Part shown: one piece after another, positions 27,103 to 36,711 of the stretch | Layout: each line of letters opens with the position of its first letter | Position numbering within the stretch: the first letter of the stretch is position 1 | Origin: an uncultured Burkholderiales bacterium | Lineage (GTDB): Bacteria > Pseudomonadota > Gammaproteobacteria > Burkholderiales > Burkholderiaceae | Direction of reading: 5' to 3' | Length of the DNA: 64,000 nucleotides | Assembly: GCA_946480465.1 (NCBI GenBank) | Contig: CAMLJY010000015.1 | Coordinates: 1-64,000 of the forward strand | The notes under the pieces: model-generated | What the model saw: the letters and a program-made list of their open reading frames with translations, nothing else | Database searches by the model: none | What the model was told of the DNA's origin: nothing | Made by a program: the position numbers and the translations under genes

Positions 27103-28602
27103 TCAGCGCCCCTTGCGCGCGCCGGCGCCGGCCGCATCCGCCGGTTCCTGCAGCTCGTCGGCCGAGTATTCCTTCAGCCGGTTGTACAGGGTCTTCAGGC
27201 TCACCCCCAGCGCGGCCGCAGTGCGTTCCTTGTGGTGGTTGCAGTGCTGCAGCGTGGCCAGGATCAGCGCCCGCTCCGCATCCGCCAGCGAGGTGCCCAC
27301 CGTCAGCGTGATCGAGGGCACCGCGGGTTCGGCAGGGCGCGGCGCGGCCGCGTAGGCCGGCGGCGGCGGCGACTGCACGGCCGGCGGCGCGGCCGCGGCC
27401 AGGGACGGCACCGGCGCGGACATGGCCGGTGCCTCGGCGCGGCGCGTGCCGTCGCTGGGCAGCCATTCGTCGCTGATGCGCTCGCCTTCGGCCATCACGT
27501 AGGCCCGCTGCACGACGTTGCGCAACTCGCGCACGTTGCCCGGCCAGCGGTAGGCCTGCAGCTTGGCCAGCGCGGCCTCGGTGAAGCGCTTGGGCGAGCC
27601 TTCTCGTTCACCGACGAGCCCGAGGAAATGCTCGGCCAGCAGCGGCACGTCCTCGATGCGCTCGCGCAGCGGCGGCAATTCGATCGGGAAGACGTTGAGG
27701 CGGTACAGCAGGTCCTCGCGCAGCTTGCCCTGCGCCACCGCCTGCTGCGGATCGCGGTTGGTGGCGGCGATCACGCGCACGTCGGCTTCCTGCGTGGTCG
27801 TCGAGCCCACGCGCTGGTAGGTGCCGGTCTCCAGCACGCGCAGCAGCTTGACCTGCAGGTCCAGCGGCATCTCGGTGATCTCGTCCAGGAACAGCGTGCC
27901 GCCGTGGGCCCGCTCGAAGAAGCCCTGGTGCTGGCGGTCGGCGCCGGTGAAGCTGCCCTTCTCGTGGCCGAAGATCTCGCTCTCGATCAGGTTGGGCGAC
28001 ACCGCGCCGCAGTTGATCGCGAGAAAGGGCCGCTTGCGGCGGCGGCTGAGGTCGTGCACGGTCTGCGCGACCACCTCCTTGCCGGTGCCGCTCTCGCCGG
28101 TGACCAGCACCGTGACGCCGGTGCCGGCCACGCGCGAGATCTGCTGGTACACCCGCATCATCGGCGCGGAGCGGCCCCACAGGCCGCCGAAATGCCCCTT
28201 TTTCGCGAGTTGCGCGGCCAGCGTGTCGACCTCGGCCCGCAGCGTTGCCGGCGGCGTCACGCGCGACAGGATGCCCTGCAGCTGCTTCAGGTGCACCGGC
28301 TTGACCAGGTAGTCCGCAGCCCCCAGGCGCAGCGCCTGGATAGAGGTCTCGAGACTGGCGTGGCCGGTGATCAGCACGATCTCGGAGCGCGAGATCAGCT
28401 CGGTGTCGGCGAACAGCTCCATGCCGTTGCCATCGGGAAGCTGAAGGTCCAGCAGCACGATGTCGGGCGGGTGCAGCACGATCTGCCGGCGTGCCTCCGC
28501 CAGGGTGTGGGCGCTGGCGACGGTGAACTTCTCGCCTGCGATCAAGGCCGCCAGCATCGCGGCGGCGTCCACGTCGTCATCGACGATCAACGCATGACTC
28601 AT
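27103..28602 (-). CDS. Sigma-54-dependent response regulator, NtrC type
   Basis: This 499-aa activator starts at an ATG ([15 protein letters not shown]); upstream extension rejected. Order: receiver domain ([15 protein letters not shown] with the acceptor Asp near residue 52, KPVHLKQ), an AAA+ domain with Walker A GESGTGKE near 170 and the sigma-54 contact loop GSFTGA near 214 (a natural variant of GAFTGA). Further features are LFLDEI (Walker B) and [10 protein letters not shown], then an Ala/Pro-rich linker and a Fis-type helix-turn-helix ([21 protein letters not shown]). It would drive sigma-54 promoters with the RpoN encoded nearby. No dedicated kinase is adjacent. Confidence 0.94.
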   Translation of the reverse strand: MSHALIVDDDVDAAAMLAALIAGEKFTVASAHTLAEARRQIVLHPPDIVLLDLQLPDGNGMELFADTELISRSEIVLITGHASLETSIQALRLGAADYLVKPVHLKQLQGILSRVTPPATLRAEVDTLAAQLAKKGHFGGLWGRSAPMMRVYQQISRVAGTGVTVLVTGESGTGKEVVAQTVHDLSRRRKRPFLAINCGAVSPNLIESEIFGHEKGSFTGADRQHQGFFERAHGGTLFLDEITEMPLDLQVKLLRVLETGTYQRVGSTTTQEADVRVIAATNRDPQQAVAQGKLREDLLYRLNVFPIELPPLRERIEDVPLLAEHFLGLVGEREGSPKRFTEAALAKLQAYRWPGNVRELRNVVQRAYVMAEGERISDEWLPSDGTRRAEAPAMSAPVPSLAAAAPPAVQSPPPPAYAAAPRPAEPAVPSITLTVGTSLADAERALILATLQHCNHHKERTAAALGVSLKTLYNRLKEYSADELQEPADAAGAGARKGR

Positions 28603-28874
28603 GATTGTTTGCGCTCCCTCTGGGCATCTGCTGCCGTGAAGGCGGCACGCGCCACCGGCACGCCCGCCGGCATGGATGCCCGCGCTGTGTGAAAGGACCG
28701 GATTGTGGCGCCGTGGAGACGCCAAATTGTGTCGCCGCCGCGCGGCACGCCGGCGCAAGCTGTAACTGTCTCCTGCCGCCGCTTCGACCGCCATCGGGGC
28801 GCGCCCGCGGTTGCCGCGAAGCGCATGACACGCAAAAGACGCGGCAGGCATGGCCCTTGCCTCGGCCTTGCGGC

Positions 28875-30101
28875 ATGGCGATCGCGCTCGACCCCGGCGA
28901 AGCGCCGCCCGGCCCGGGCGCCGAGGCGGCCGCCGAGGTGCCGCCGGGCCTGGTGTGGGTCAACGACCGGATGCCCGGCATCCGCCGCCGGCGCCGCGGC
29001 AAGGGCTTCGTCTACCTCGATGCGCAGGGCCGGCCGGTGCGCGACGAAGCCACGCTGCAGCGCATCCGCCGCCTGGCCGTGCCGCCGGCCTACCGCGCGG
29101 TGTGGATCTGCCCCTGGCCGCACGGCCACCTGCAGGCCACCGGGCGCGATGCGCGTGGCCGCAAGCAGTACCGCTACCACCCGCAGTGGCAGGCCGAGCG
29201 CGGCGCGACCAAGTTCGACCGCCTCGCCGCCGTGGGCCAGGCGCTGGCCCGCATCCGCCGCCGCGTGGCCGCGGACCTGGCCGATGCCGCGCAGCCCACG
29301 CGCAGCGTGGTGCTGGCCACGCTGGCGCGGCTGCTGGACACCACCTGCGTGCGCATCGGCAATGCCGAGTACGCGCGCAGCAACGGCTCCTTCGGTCTCA
29401 CCACGCTGCGCAACTCGCACGCCGGCGTCAGCGGCAGCCGGGTACGGCTGCGCTTCAAGGGCAAGGGTGGCATCGAGCATTGCCTCAGCATCGACGACCC
29501 GCGGGTCGCCCGGGTCGTGCGGCGCTGCCGCGAGCTGCCGGGGCAGGACCTGTTCCAGTACGTCGACGAGGACGGCACGCTGCGCGGCATCGGGTCGGCC
29601 GACGTCAACGCCTACCTCGCGGAAGCCGCAGGCGAGCGCATCACCGCCAAGGAATTCCGCACCTGGCATGCCAGCGTGCAGGCGCTGGGCCTGCTGCTCG
29701 AAGACACCGAAGACACCGGCCCGGGCGCCCCGGCCGGGAGAGCAGGCAACGGCACGCGCGGCGCCGCCGGCTCCAGCGCCACGCAGCGCCTGCAGGCCGT
29801 GGTCTGCGCGGTGGCGCGCCGGCTGGGCAACACGCCCACGGTCTGCCGCAAGGCCTACATCCACCCGGCCGTGCTGGCGCTGGGCCAGTTGCTGGCCGAC
29901 CCCGAAGCCGGCGCGGAGCTGCGGCGCCAGCCCTGGGCCGTGCGTCCGCCGCGCGCGCCCGCCGCGCTGCAGCGGCCCGAGCGCCAGCTGCTGGCGCTGC
30001 TCGAGCGCCTGGCGCGCCAGGAACGCCAGGCGCGCCGGCCGCGGCGCGTCCCCCGCCGAGGGGACGCGCCGGGCACCGCGCTTGCCCACGCCGGCGGGTA
30101 G
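28875..30101 (+). CDS. DNA topoisomerase IB (poxvirus-like)
   Basis: This 408-aa enzyme relaxes supercoils by a transient 3'-phosphotyrosyl link. The ATG at 28875 was preferred over longer frames. Family signatures are GKGFVYLDAQGRPV, HLQATGRDARGRKQYRYHPQW and a catalytic region with RIGNAEYARSNGSFGLTTLR. The segment ITAKEFRTWHAS and the nucleophile Tyr in CRKAYIHPAVL (near residue 328) complete the set. The C-terminal 70 residues are Arg/Pro-rich. Bacterial type IB enzymes are non-essential and scattered, often near stress or repair genes, as here. Confidence 0.93.
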   Translation: MAIALDPGEAPPGPGAEAAAEVPPGLVWVNDRMPGIRRRRRGKGFVYLDAQGRPVRDEATLQRIRRLAVPPAYRAVWICPWPHGHLQATGRDARGRKQYRYHPQWQAERGATKFDRLAAVGQALARIRRRVAADLADAAQPTRSVVLATLARLLDTTCVRIGNAEYARSNGSFGLTTLRNSHAGVSGSRVRLRFKGKGGIEHCLSIDDPRVARVVRRCRELPGQDLFQYVDEDGTLRGIGSADVNAYLAEAAGERITAKEFRTWHASVQALGLLLEDTEDTGPGAPAGRAGNGTRGAAGSSATQRLQAVVCAVARRLGNTPTVCRKAYIHPAVLALGQLLADPEAGAELRRQPWAVRPPRAPAALQRPERQLLALLERLARQERQARRPRRVPRRGDAPGTALAHAGG

Positions 30102-30140
30102 GGCCGGAACTTCCGGCCGCCGAGAACCGAGGACCCCGCG

Positions 30141-30587
30141 ATGGACAAGGACGACGTGATCGATGTGCTCAACACGTTGATCGAGGTGAGCAAAGACGGC
30201 GAATTCGCGTTCGCCACCTGTGCCGAGTACGCGCGCTCGCCGGCGCTGCGCACGCTGCTGCAGCGGCGTGCCGACGATTGCCGGCAGGCTGCCCGCGAGC
30301 TGCAGGCCGCCGCGCAGCGGCACGGCGGACGGGCCGAGGTGGACGGCCGCCTGGCCGGCGCGCTGCACCGCGGGTGGGTGGCGGCACGCAGCCGGCTGTC
30401 CGGCTACCGCGACGAGGCGATCCTCGAGGAATGCGAGCGCGGCGAGGACCTGGCCCTGCGCCACTACGCCGATGCGATCGCCAACCCGCTGCCGGCCGAC
30501 GTGCACGCCCTGGTGCAGCGCCATCTGGAAGGCGTGAGCCGCACGCACGACCAGATCCGCCGCCTGCGCGACGAACTGCCCGCCTAG
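30141..30587 (+). CDS. PA2169 family (DUF2383) four-helix-bundle protein
   Basis: This 148-aa ferritin-like bundle has the clear family pattern: VIDVLNTLIEVSKDGEFAF, a second helix with RRADDCRQAARELQ, GGRAEVDGRLAGALHRGW, ILEECERGEDLALRHY, then HDQIRRLRDELPA. The family is induced by stress in Pseudomonas, and its role is not established. The Glu/His positions could bind metal, which is inference. It follows the topoisomerase gene by 39 bp, so the two may share a transcript. Confidence 0.9.
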   Translation: MDKDDVIDVLNTLIEVSKDGEFAFATCAEYARSPALRTLLQRRADDCRQAARELQAAAQRHGGRAEVDGRLAGALHRGWVAARSRLSGYRDEAILEECERGEDLALRHYADAIANPLPADVHALVQRHLEGVSRTHDQIRRLRDELPA

Positions 30588-30683
30588 CCCCGGCCAGCGC
30601 ATGCCGCCCCCAGCCGCGAGCGCCGCCGTGGCGCGCACGGGGCCGCGCCGCGCCATCCCCAGCCCTGCCCCCAGCCCAGCGAG

Positions 30684-31598
30684 GTGATCGAGGTGGAACC
30701 GATCCTGGTCATCGGCGACAGCATGCTGGACCGCTACTGGGCCGGCGTGGTCGAGCGCATCTCGCCCGAGGCCCCGGTGCCGGTGCTGCGCCTGCTGCAT
30801 GAATCCTGCCGCGCCGGCGGAGCGGCCAACGTGGCGCTGAACCTGGCGCGGCTGGATTGCCGCGTGACGCTGGCCACGCTGATCGGCGAGGACGAGGCCG
30901 GCGGCCAGCTCGCCGGCCTGCTGCGCGGCGAGCTGGACCTGCAGGCCGTGCGCGCCGCCGGCGTGACGACGACGCAGAAGATCCGCTCGGTGTGCCGCCA
31001 GGAGCACCTGCTGCGCATCGACATCGAGGCCGAGCCGCCCGAGACCAGCGTGCAGGCGCTGACCGACCTGAGCGTCGACCTCTTCGGCCGCCACCGCTGG
31101 GTGCTGCTGTCGGACTACGCCAAGGGCTGCCTGCGCCACTGCCAGGCGCTGATCGTGCGTGCCAAGGCCGCCGGCTGCCGCGTGCTGGTCGATCCCAAGG
31201 GCCGCGACTTCACGCGTTACCGCGGCGCCTGGATGCTCAAGCCCAACGAGCCCGAGACGATCGCCGTCGCCGGTGCCTGGCAGGACGAAGCGGACTTCCA
31301 CGCCCGCGCCGATCGGCTGCGCGCCGGCCTGGACGTCGAGCACCTGCTCGTCACGCGCGGCGAGCGGGGCATGACGCTCTTTTCCGCCGGCGCGCCGCCC
31401 TTCCACGTCGATGCCGAACTGCGCGAGGTCTACGACGTCTGCGGCGCGGGCGACACGGTGCTCGCCACGCTGGGCTGCCTGCTGGCGCGCGGCGAGTCGC
31501 TGCACGATGCGGTGCGCCTGGCGAACCGCGCGGCCGGCATCGTCGTGGGCCGCTTCGGCACGGCCAGCGTCTCGCCCGCCGAGCTGGGGCTGCACTAG
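30684..31598 (+). CDS. PfkB-family sugar kinase, heptose-7-phosphate kinase type (RfaE1-like)
   Basis: This 304-aa kinase starts at a GTG after AGCGAGG. It matches the N-terminal kinase domain of HldE/RfaE: ILVIGDSMLDRYWAG, SPEAPVPVLRLL, RAGGAANVALNLARL, then VLLSDYAKGCL, LVDPKGRDFTRYRG and KPNEPE. The ATP/anion-hole motif is VCGAGDTVLATL. These kinases phosphorylate D-glycero-beta-D-manno-heptose 7-phosphate for LPS inner core. The adenylyltransferase domain present in bifunctional HldE is absent, so it would be the separate-enzyme type, or a paralogue for another sugar. Confidence 0.85.
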   Translation: MIEVEPILVIGDSMLDRYWAGVVERISPEAPVPVLRLLHESCRAGGAANVALNLARLDCRVTLATLIGEDEAGGQLAGLLRGELDLQAVRAAGVTTTQKIRSVCRQEHLLRIDIEAEPPETSVQALTDLSVDLFGRHRWVLLSDYAKGCLRHCQALIVRAKAAGCRVLVDPKGRDFTRYRGAWMLKPNEPETIAVAGAWQDEADFHARADRLRAGLDVEHLLVTRGERGMTLFSAGAPPFHVDAELREVYDVCGAGDTVLATLGCLLARGESLHDAVRLANRAAGIVVGRFGTASVSPAELGLH

Positions 31599-31690
31599 GC
31601 GCCTGCGCGACGGAGATCGGGCCCCGATCTCTGCCGCGCAGGCTGCTGGCCGCGCCGCGGGCGGTCGCGGCGGATGCTGGACGCCGCCGG

Positions 31691-32155
31691 TCATGCCGGC
31701 GCCCGCAGGCGCTGCCCGCCGCGCTGCAGCGGCCCGGTCAGCAGGGCCAGGCCCAGTTGCTCGCCGCGGCGCAGGTTGCCGACCACCGTGGCATCGGGCG
31801 CGATGCGGTCCGCGGCACCGACCGTGTAGATGCCCTGGTAGTGGCCGGGCGCCACCTCGGACAGGCCCAGCACGCGGCGCGCACCGTCGATGCGCAGCGA
31901 TGCCTCGGCCCCCGGCGTGCCGCGCAGCTCGAAGCGCAGCTGCGCGCCCGGTGCCAGCGTGTGCACCGGTGCCACGTCCAGCGCGCTGATGCGCGGCGCC
32001 CGCGGGTCGGCCGGTGCGTTGAACGGAAAGAAGCGCGCGTCCGTCCCCGCCGAGACCAGGGCCGACGGCGCCAGCGCCGCGCCGGCCAGCAAGGCCAGCC
32101 ACAGCGCCCGCGCGATGCGCCCCGCTCTGCGCGCCGGTGACTTCCGTCGGTCCAT
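31691..32155 (-). CDS. Exported hypothetical protein with Ig-like beta-strand pattern
   Basis: This 154-aa protein starts at the second of two close ATGs (MDRRKSPARRAGR), which has GGAG at proper spacing; the first would abut it. A signal peptide runs to about residue 36 ([21 protein letters not shown]). The mature part shows alternating strands with PGAQLRFELRGTPGAEASLRIDGARR and VAPGHYQGIYTV, as in small beta-sandwich domains of exported Burkholderiales proteins. Function unknown. It is divergent from the cardiolipin-synthase-like gene. Confidence 0.65.
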   Translation of the reverse strand: MDRRKSPARRAGRIARALWLALLAGAALAPSALVSAGTDARFFPFNAPADPRAPRISALDVAPVHTLAPGAQLRFELRGTPGAEASLRIDGARRVLGLSEVAPGHYQGIYTVGAADRIAPDATVVGNLRRGEQLGLALLTGPLQRGGQRLRAPA

Positions 32156-32325
32156 GGCCATCTCCAGGTGAACTGGCTGCAACCTTATGTGGCGCCGCTG
32201 CAGCGCTGTATCGGCAGCCCGCGGCGCGCATCGTCGGCCGGCACCGCGCGGCACTGTCGGTGGCGTCCGACAGTGCAGGACCACGGCGGCATGGCCGGGC
32301 CGCGGGCCGCCGGAGGTGGCGCCGT

Positions 32326-32382
32326 CCTACAGCCGCCCGCGCACCCGGCTGATGCCGCGCGGCCGCGGCCCGCCCGTAGATT
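32326..32382 (+). promoter_or_regulatory. CCTACAG motif and downstream GTAGATT box upstream of the PLD gene
   Basis: GCCGTCCTACAG ends at 32332, and CGTAGATT starts about 48 bases after the CCTACAG. The same 12-mer and the same spacing to a CTAGACT box occur upstream of the BON gene. This may be a promoter pair or regulator site; only the sequence recurrence is seen. Confidence 0.35.
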
Positions 32383-32418
32383 CGGCGCCGACAAGACCAT
32401 GATGTCGGAGACCGGCCG

Positions 32419-33891
32419 ATGAAACCACCCGCGCCAGCCCGCGGGCCGGGGACCGCCCGGGCCGGCCCGCCCGCCGCGGCGATCGGGCTGGCCGCCTGCC
32501 TTCTGGCCGCGCTGGGCGCGTGCGCCATGGCGCCGCCGGCGCCGCGCGCCGACCTGCCGCTCGCTTTGCACGGCAGCAGGACGCCCTCGGTCCGCACCGT
32601 CGCGCAGGAGATGGAGGTGATCGGTCACCGCGGCCGCCTGAGCGCGCCCGAGCGCGAACGCCTGCTCGCCCGCATCGCGGCGCAAGGCAACGCCAGCCTG
32701 GTGCAGCGCCACCTGCTCGCGATGTCGGCCTTCGGCGAGGTCGACCTCTATGCCGGCAATGCCGCCCGGCTGCTGATCGACGGCCCGCAGACCTTCGCGG
32801 CGATGTTCGGTGCCATCGAGAAGGCCCGCTCGACGGTGCTGCTGGAGAGCTACATCATCGAAGACGCGGCCATCGCGCAGCGCCTGGCGGCCCTGCTCGC
32901 GCGCAAGGCGGCCGAAGGCGTGCGCATCGCCGTGCTGTACGACGCGGTGGGCTCGATCGGCACCGACAAGGCTTATTTCGACTCCCTGCGGCGCGCCGGC
33001 ATCTCGGTGTGCGCCTTCAATCCGCTGAACCCGGTCAAGGCCGGCCGCACCGGCTACTGGGACATCACGCACCGCGACCACCGCAAGATCCTGTCGGTCG
33101 ACCGCCTGGTCGCCTACACCGGCGGCATCAACATCAGCGCGGTCTACTCCTCCGGTTCCTTCGGCCGCCGCATCGAGGACGAGAAGCAGGTCGCCAAGGA
33201 CGGGTGGCGCGACACGCAGATCGAACTGCGCGGCCCGGCCGCCATCGCCCTCGACGAGCTGGTGCGGCACGCCTGGCTGCAGCAGCGCTGCCGCGACCCC
33301 ATGCCGCCGCCGCCCGCGCCGCGCGCGGCGGGACCGGCAGGACCGCACGTCGTGCGCATCGTCCCGTCCAGCCCGGACGATCCGTACAACCGCATCTACG
33401 CGATGCTGCTGACCGCGATCGACGCGGCGCAGCGCAGCGTGCACCTGACGATGGCCTACTTCGCCCCCGGCGCCGAGATGGTCGATGCGCTGTGCGATGC
33501 CGCGCGGCGCCGCGTCGCGGTGCGCCTGGTGCTGCCTTCGGTGAGCGACTTTTCGCCGGTGCTGCATGCCGGCCGCAGCTACTACGACCGGCTGCTCGGC
33601 TGCGGCATCCAGCTCTTCGAGCTGCAGGACGCGGTGCTGCACTCGAAGACCGCGGTCATCGACGGCGTGGTCTCCACCGTCGGTTCCAGCAACCTCGACT
33701 GGCGCAGCTTCGTCGGCAACAACGAGGTGAACGCGGTCGTCATCGGTGACGACTTCGGCGACGCGATGGAACGCATGTTCCAGCGCGACCTCGAGGCCTC
33801 GGAGCCGGTCACCGCCGAATCATGGGCGCGCCGGCCGCTGCTGCAGCGCGCCAAGCAGGTGCTGGCGCGGCTGTTCGAGCGCTGGTGGTGA
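32419..33891 (+). CDS. Phospholipase D-family lipoprotein, cardiolipin synthase-like
   Basis: This 490-aa protein carries a long signal sequence with a lipobox-like LGACAM (Cys near residue 35). Two HKD motifs follow: HRDHRKILSVDR (near residues 217-228, HxKxxxxD) and LHSKTAVIDG (near 408), each followed by a GGxN or SSN block (TGGINIS, GSSNLDWRS). Such enzymes join phospholipids into cardiolipin; periplasmic-facing forms like ClsB/ClsC are closest in plan. A lipoprotein anchor is unusual and suggests action on the periplasmic side. It stands beside other stress and envelope genes. Confidence 0.88.
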   Translation: MKPPAPARGPGTARAGPPAAAIGLAACLLAALGACAMAPPAPRADLPLALHGSRTPSVRTVAQEMEVIGHRGRLSAPERERLLARIAAQGNASLVQRHLLAMSAFGEVDLYAGNAARLLIDGPQTFAAMFGAIEKARSTVLLESYIIEDAAIAQRLAALLARKAAEGVRIAVLYDAVGSIGTDKAYFDSLRRAGISVCAFNPLNPVKAGRTGYWDITHRDHRKILSVDRLVAYTGGINISAVYSSGSFGRRIEDEKQVAKDGWRDTQIELRGPAAIALDELVRHAWLQQRCRDPMPPPPAPRAAGPAGPHVVRIVPSSPDDPYNRIYAMLLTAIDAAQRSVHLTMAYFAPGAEMVDALCDAARRRVAVRLVLPSVSDFSPVLHAGRSYYDRLLGCGIQLFELQDAVLHSKTAVIDGVVSTVGSSNLDWRSFVGNNEVNAVVIGDDFGDAMERMFQRDLEASEPVTAESWARRPLLQRAKQVLARLFERWW

Positions 33892-33940
33892 AAGCAGCCC
33901 TTGCAGCAAGGCGCGTGCCCGCACCCGCATGCGCCGCCGT

Positions 33941-33996
33941 CCTACAGGCTTTGGCTCGCTTCTCCGATTCGGCGCGATGCCCCCGATTCCTAGACT
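33941..33996 (+). promoter_or_regulatory. CCTACAG motif with CCTAGACT box upstream of the BON gene
   Basis: CCTACAG at 33941 sits inside the same 12-mer GCCGTCCTACAG seen before the PLD gene. CCTAGACT follows exactly 48 bases later, about 80 bases before the start codon. Recurrence suggests shared regulation; the factor is unknown. Confidence 0.35.
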
Positions 33997-34071
33997 GGCC
34001 TGCATGCACCGGGCCTCGGCCCGAGCCGCCCACCCGGTGCTGCCTTTCCCCAACACGCCCAGGAGGCACTC

Positions 34072-34389
34072 ATGTTTGCACGTACCCTCGTCGTTGCGGC
34101 TGCCACGTCCCTTGCCGCCCTCACGATGCTGCCGGGCTGCGCGGTGACGCGTGGCCAGTCCACCGTCGGCGAATACGTCGACGACGCCACCATCACGACC
34201 AAGATCAAGGCCAAGTTCGCCGAGGCCAAGACGGTCGGCATGACCTCCATCAACGTCCAGACGCTGAACGGCGAGGTCATCCTGTCCGGCTTCGCGAAGA
34301 ACGCCACCGAGAAGGTGGATGCCGAGCGCCTGGCCCGCGACACCAACGGCGTGAAGGCGGTGCGCAACGAGATCGTCGTGCGCCCCTGA
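34072..34389 (+). CDS. BON-domain lipoprotein (OsmY-like)
   Basis: This 105-aa periplasmic lipoprotein starts at an ATG after AGGAGG. The signal peptide ends in LPGCAV (lipid Cys near residue 23). One BON domain follows: DDATITTKIKAKFAEA, TSINVQTLNGEVILSGFA and DTNGVKAVRNEIVV. BON proteins bind phospholipids or stabilise the envelope under osmotic stress. A CCTACAG/CTAGACT pair precedes it. The AsmA-type gene follows after 52 bp. Confidence 0.9.
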   Translation: MFARTLVVAAATSLAALTMLPGCAVTRGQSTVGEYVDDATITTKIKAKFAEAKTVGMTSINVQTLNGEVILSGFAKNATEKVDAERLARDTNGVKAVRNEIVVRP

Positions 34390-34441
34390 CGCGTGATCGA
34401 CGCGTCCGCCGCCACCCGCGCCGCGCCGCCACGGAGCCCTC

Positions 34442-36628
34442 GTGAAGACGCGGCGGCGCTGGCTCTGGGCCATTCCGGCCACCCTGCTGGCGGCCGCTGC
34501 CGCGGTGGCGCTGTGCGAGTGGCGCGGCTGGCCCTTTCTCGAGGTGCCGGCTGAACGCTGGCTCGGCCAGCGCCTGGACCGGGCGGTCGATTTCGAGGAC
34601 GGCGGCAGCGGCCGCCGTTTCCACCTGCGCCTGATCGGCCCGCTGCGCTTCGAGAGCGCCGCGCTGCGCATCGCCAACCCGCCGTGGGCCCGGCAGCAGC
34701 CGATGCTGCACGCGCACGGCGCGCAGCTGCGGCTGCGCTGGGCCGACCTGCTCGCGCTGCGCCGCGGCGAGCCGCTGCGCATCGAATCCCTGTCGGCCGA
34801 CCGGCTGCGGCTGAACCTGGAGCGCCTGCCCGATGGCCGCTCCAGTTGGCAGTTTGGCAACCCGAACCCGAAGGCCGAGCAGCCCGGGCGCAGCGGCTTC
34901 GAGGGCCTGCGCTTCGGCCGCCTCGCGGTGCGCGAAGGCCGGGTGCTGATGGACGACAAGCCGCTGCAGCTGGCCTTCGATGCGCGGCTGTCACTGGAAG
35001 AAAGCTCGCTTCCGGGACGGCAGGGGCGGCGCCCGGCGCCGGCTTCCGCGGCCGGGGCTTCGGCCGCGGCGGGGTCCGCGTCCGCGCCGGCCGGTGCCCC
35101 GCGCGCCACCGGCATCGCCGGCCGCGCCGAGGGCCGCTACCGCGGCCACCCGATGACGGCCACGGTGCGCACCGGGCCGGCACTGGCCGGGCTCACCGCC
35201 GAGGTGGAAGCCGCCGCGGTGCCGATGCTGCTGAAGCTGCAGGCCGGTCCGGCGCGCCTGCATTTCGATGGCCAGGTCAGCGACATCTTCGGCAGCCAGC
35301 GTTTCGAAGGCCGTTATGAGATCGCCGGCCCGTCGCTGGCGGCCGTCGGCGACCCGCTGGGCATCACGCTGCCGACGACCAAGGCGTTCTCCATGCTGGG
35401 CCGCATCCGGCGCGAGGGCACGCACTGGGAAACCGCGGTGCAGCGCGCGCAGGTGGGCCGCAGCCGGCTGGCGGGCGAGTTCAGCTTCGATGCGCCGCGC
35501 GGCGCCAAGCCCCGCCTGTCGGGCCGGCTGCGCGGGCCGCAGCTGTACCTGGACGACCTGGGGCCGGCCATCGGCGTCAGCCCCCGGCCGCGGCCACCCA
35601 CCGCGCCGCGGCCGCGCGGTGGGCGCGTGCTGCCGGACCGCCCCTTCGACCTGCCCTCGCTCAGCGCGATGAATGCCGACGTCAGCGTCGCGCTGGACCG
35701 CCTGGAACCCGGCGGCGAACGCCTGCGGCCGTTGGCGCCGCTGCGCGCGCGCGTGCTGCTGGACGATGGCGTGCTGCGCATCGAGGACATCCTGGCCCGC
35801 TGGTCGCAAGGGCAACTGCAGGGCCGGCTGAAGGTGGACGGCCGGAACCCGGTGGCGCGCTGGGAAGCCCACCTCGCCGGCAGCGGCGTGGTGATCGAAC
35901 AATGGCTGAAGCTGGAGCGCCCGCCGGGCCGGCCGCCCTACGTCACCGGCCACCTGGGCGCGCGGCTGGACATCGCCGGCCAGGGCCGCTCGACCGCGGA
36001 GTTCCTGGCCTCGGCCGACGGCCGCGCGCTGCTGCACTGGACGCGCGGCACCCTTTCCCACCTGGTGGTCGAGGGCTCGGGCATCGACGTCGCGCAGGCG
36101 CTGGGCGTGCTGGTGCGCGGCGACCAGCCGCTGCCCGTCACCTGCGGCGCCGCCGACCTGCGCATCAAGGACGGCCAGGTCACGCCGCAGGTGCTGCTGG
36201 TCGACACGCGCGACTCGACGATCTGGGCCGAGGGCTCGCTGTCGCTGGCCGACGAGAAGCTGGCGCTGGTGGCACGCGTGGAGCCCAAGGACTTCAGCCC
36301 GCTGGCGCTGCGCAGCCCGCTGCACCTGGACGGCACGCTGGGCGAGCCGAAGGTGTCGATCGAGAAGGGGCCGCTCGCGCGGCGGCTGGGTTCGTCCGCG
36401 CTGCTGGCCATGCTGCACCCGCTGGCCGCGATCCTGCCGCTGATGGATGCGGGCGACGAGGATGCGCGAGGCGCGATCGCCGCCTGCCGCTCGGTGGCCG
36501 GGCGCGCCCGCAAGGCCCTGCCGCCGCCGCCCAGGCGCAAGAGCGGCCCGCTGCCGCCCCCGCCCCGCCAGCCGGCGCCCGCGCCGGACCTGGCGCCGGC
36601 CCAGGCTGGCACGCCACGGCGCGGCTGA
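34442..36628 (+). CDS. AsmA family protein
   Basis: This 728-aa protein starts at a GTG (MKTRRRWLWAIPATLLAAAA). It has one N-terminal transmembrane helix, then a large periplasmic beta-rich body with repeating strands such as LRFESAALRIANPPWA and LRIESLSADRLRLNLERLPDG. A C-terminal AsmA domain includes LSHLVVEGSGIDVAQALGVLVRGDQPLPV and CGAADLRIKDGQV. AsmA-like proteins form bridges that move phospholipid to the outer membrane. The tail is Pro-rich. It probably works with the BON lipoprotein and the MCE transporter in envelope lipid balance; that is inference. Confidence 0.88.
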   Translation: MKTRRRWLWAIPATLLAAAAAVALCEWRGWPFLEVPAERWLGQRLDRAVDFEDGGSGRRFHLRLIGPLRFESAALRIANPPWARQQPMLHAHGAQLRLRWADLLALRRGEPLRIESLSADRLRLNLERLPDGRSSWQFGNPNPKAEQPGRSGFEGLRFGRLAVREGRVLMDDKPLQLAFDARLSLEESSLPGRQGRRPAPASAAGASAAAGSASAPAGAPRATGIAGRAEGRYRGHPMTATVRTGPALAGLTAEVEAAAVPMLLKLQAGPARLHFDGQVSDIFGSQRFEGRYEIAGPSLAAVGDPLGITLPTTKAFSMLGRIRREGTHWETAVQRAQVGRSRLAGEFSFDAPRGAKPRLSGRLRGPQLYLDDLGPAIGVSPRPRPPTAPRPRGGRVLPDRPFDLPSLSAMNADVSVALDRLEPGGERLRPLAPLRARVLLDDGVLRIEDILARWSQGQLQGRLKVDGRNPVARWEAHLAGSGVVIEQWLKLERPPGRPPYVTGHLGARLDIAGQGRSTAEFLASADGRALLHWTRGTLSHLVVEGSGIDVAQALGVLVRGDQPLPVTCGAADLRIKDGQVTPQVLLVDTRDSTIWAEGSLSLADEKLALVARVEPKDFSPLALRSPLHLDGTLGEPKVSIEKGPLARRLGSSALLAMLHPLAAILPLMDAGDEDARGAIAACRSVAGRARKALPPPPRRKSGPLPPPPRQPAPAPDLAPAQAGTPRRG

Positions 36629-36711
36629 ATGGCGCGCCGGGCAGGGCAGGCCGCGTCTGCCGCGTCTGCCGGGCCGCACGGGCCCGCGCGGGGCCGGCGC
36701 TGCCGCCGCGC

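Noticed and set aside
28599..32597. Leftward 1332-aa frame opposite topoisomerase and kinase genes
   Set aside because: His/Arg/Ala-rich antisense translation with no domain, crossing several well-supported genes.
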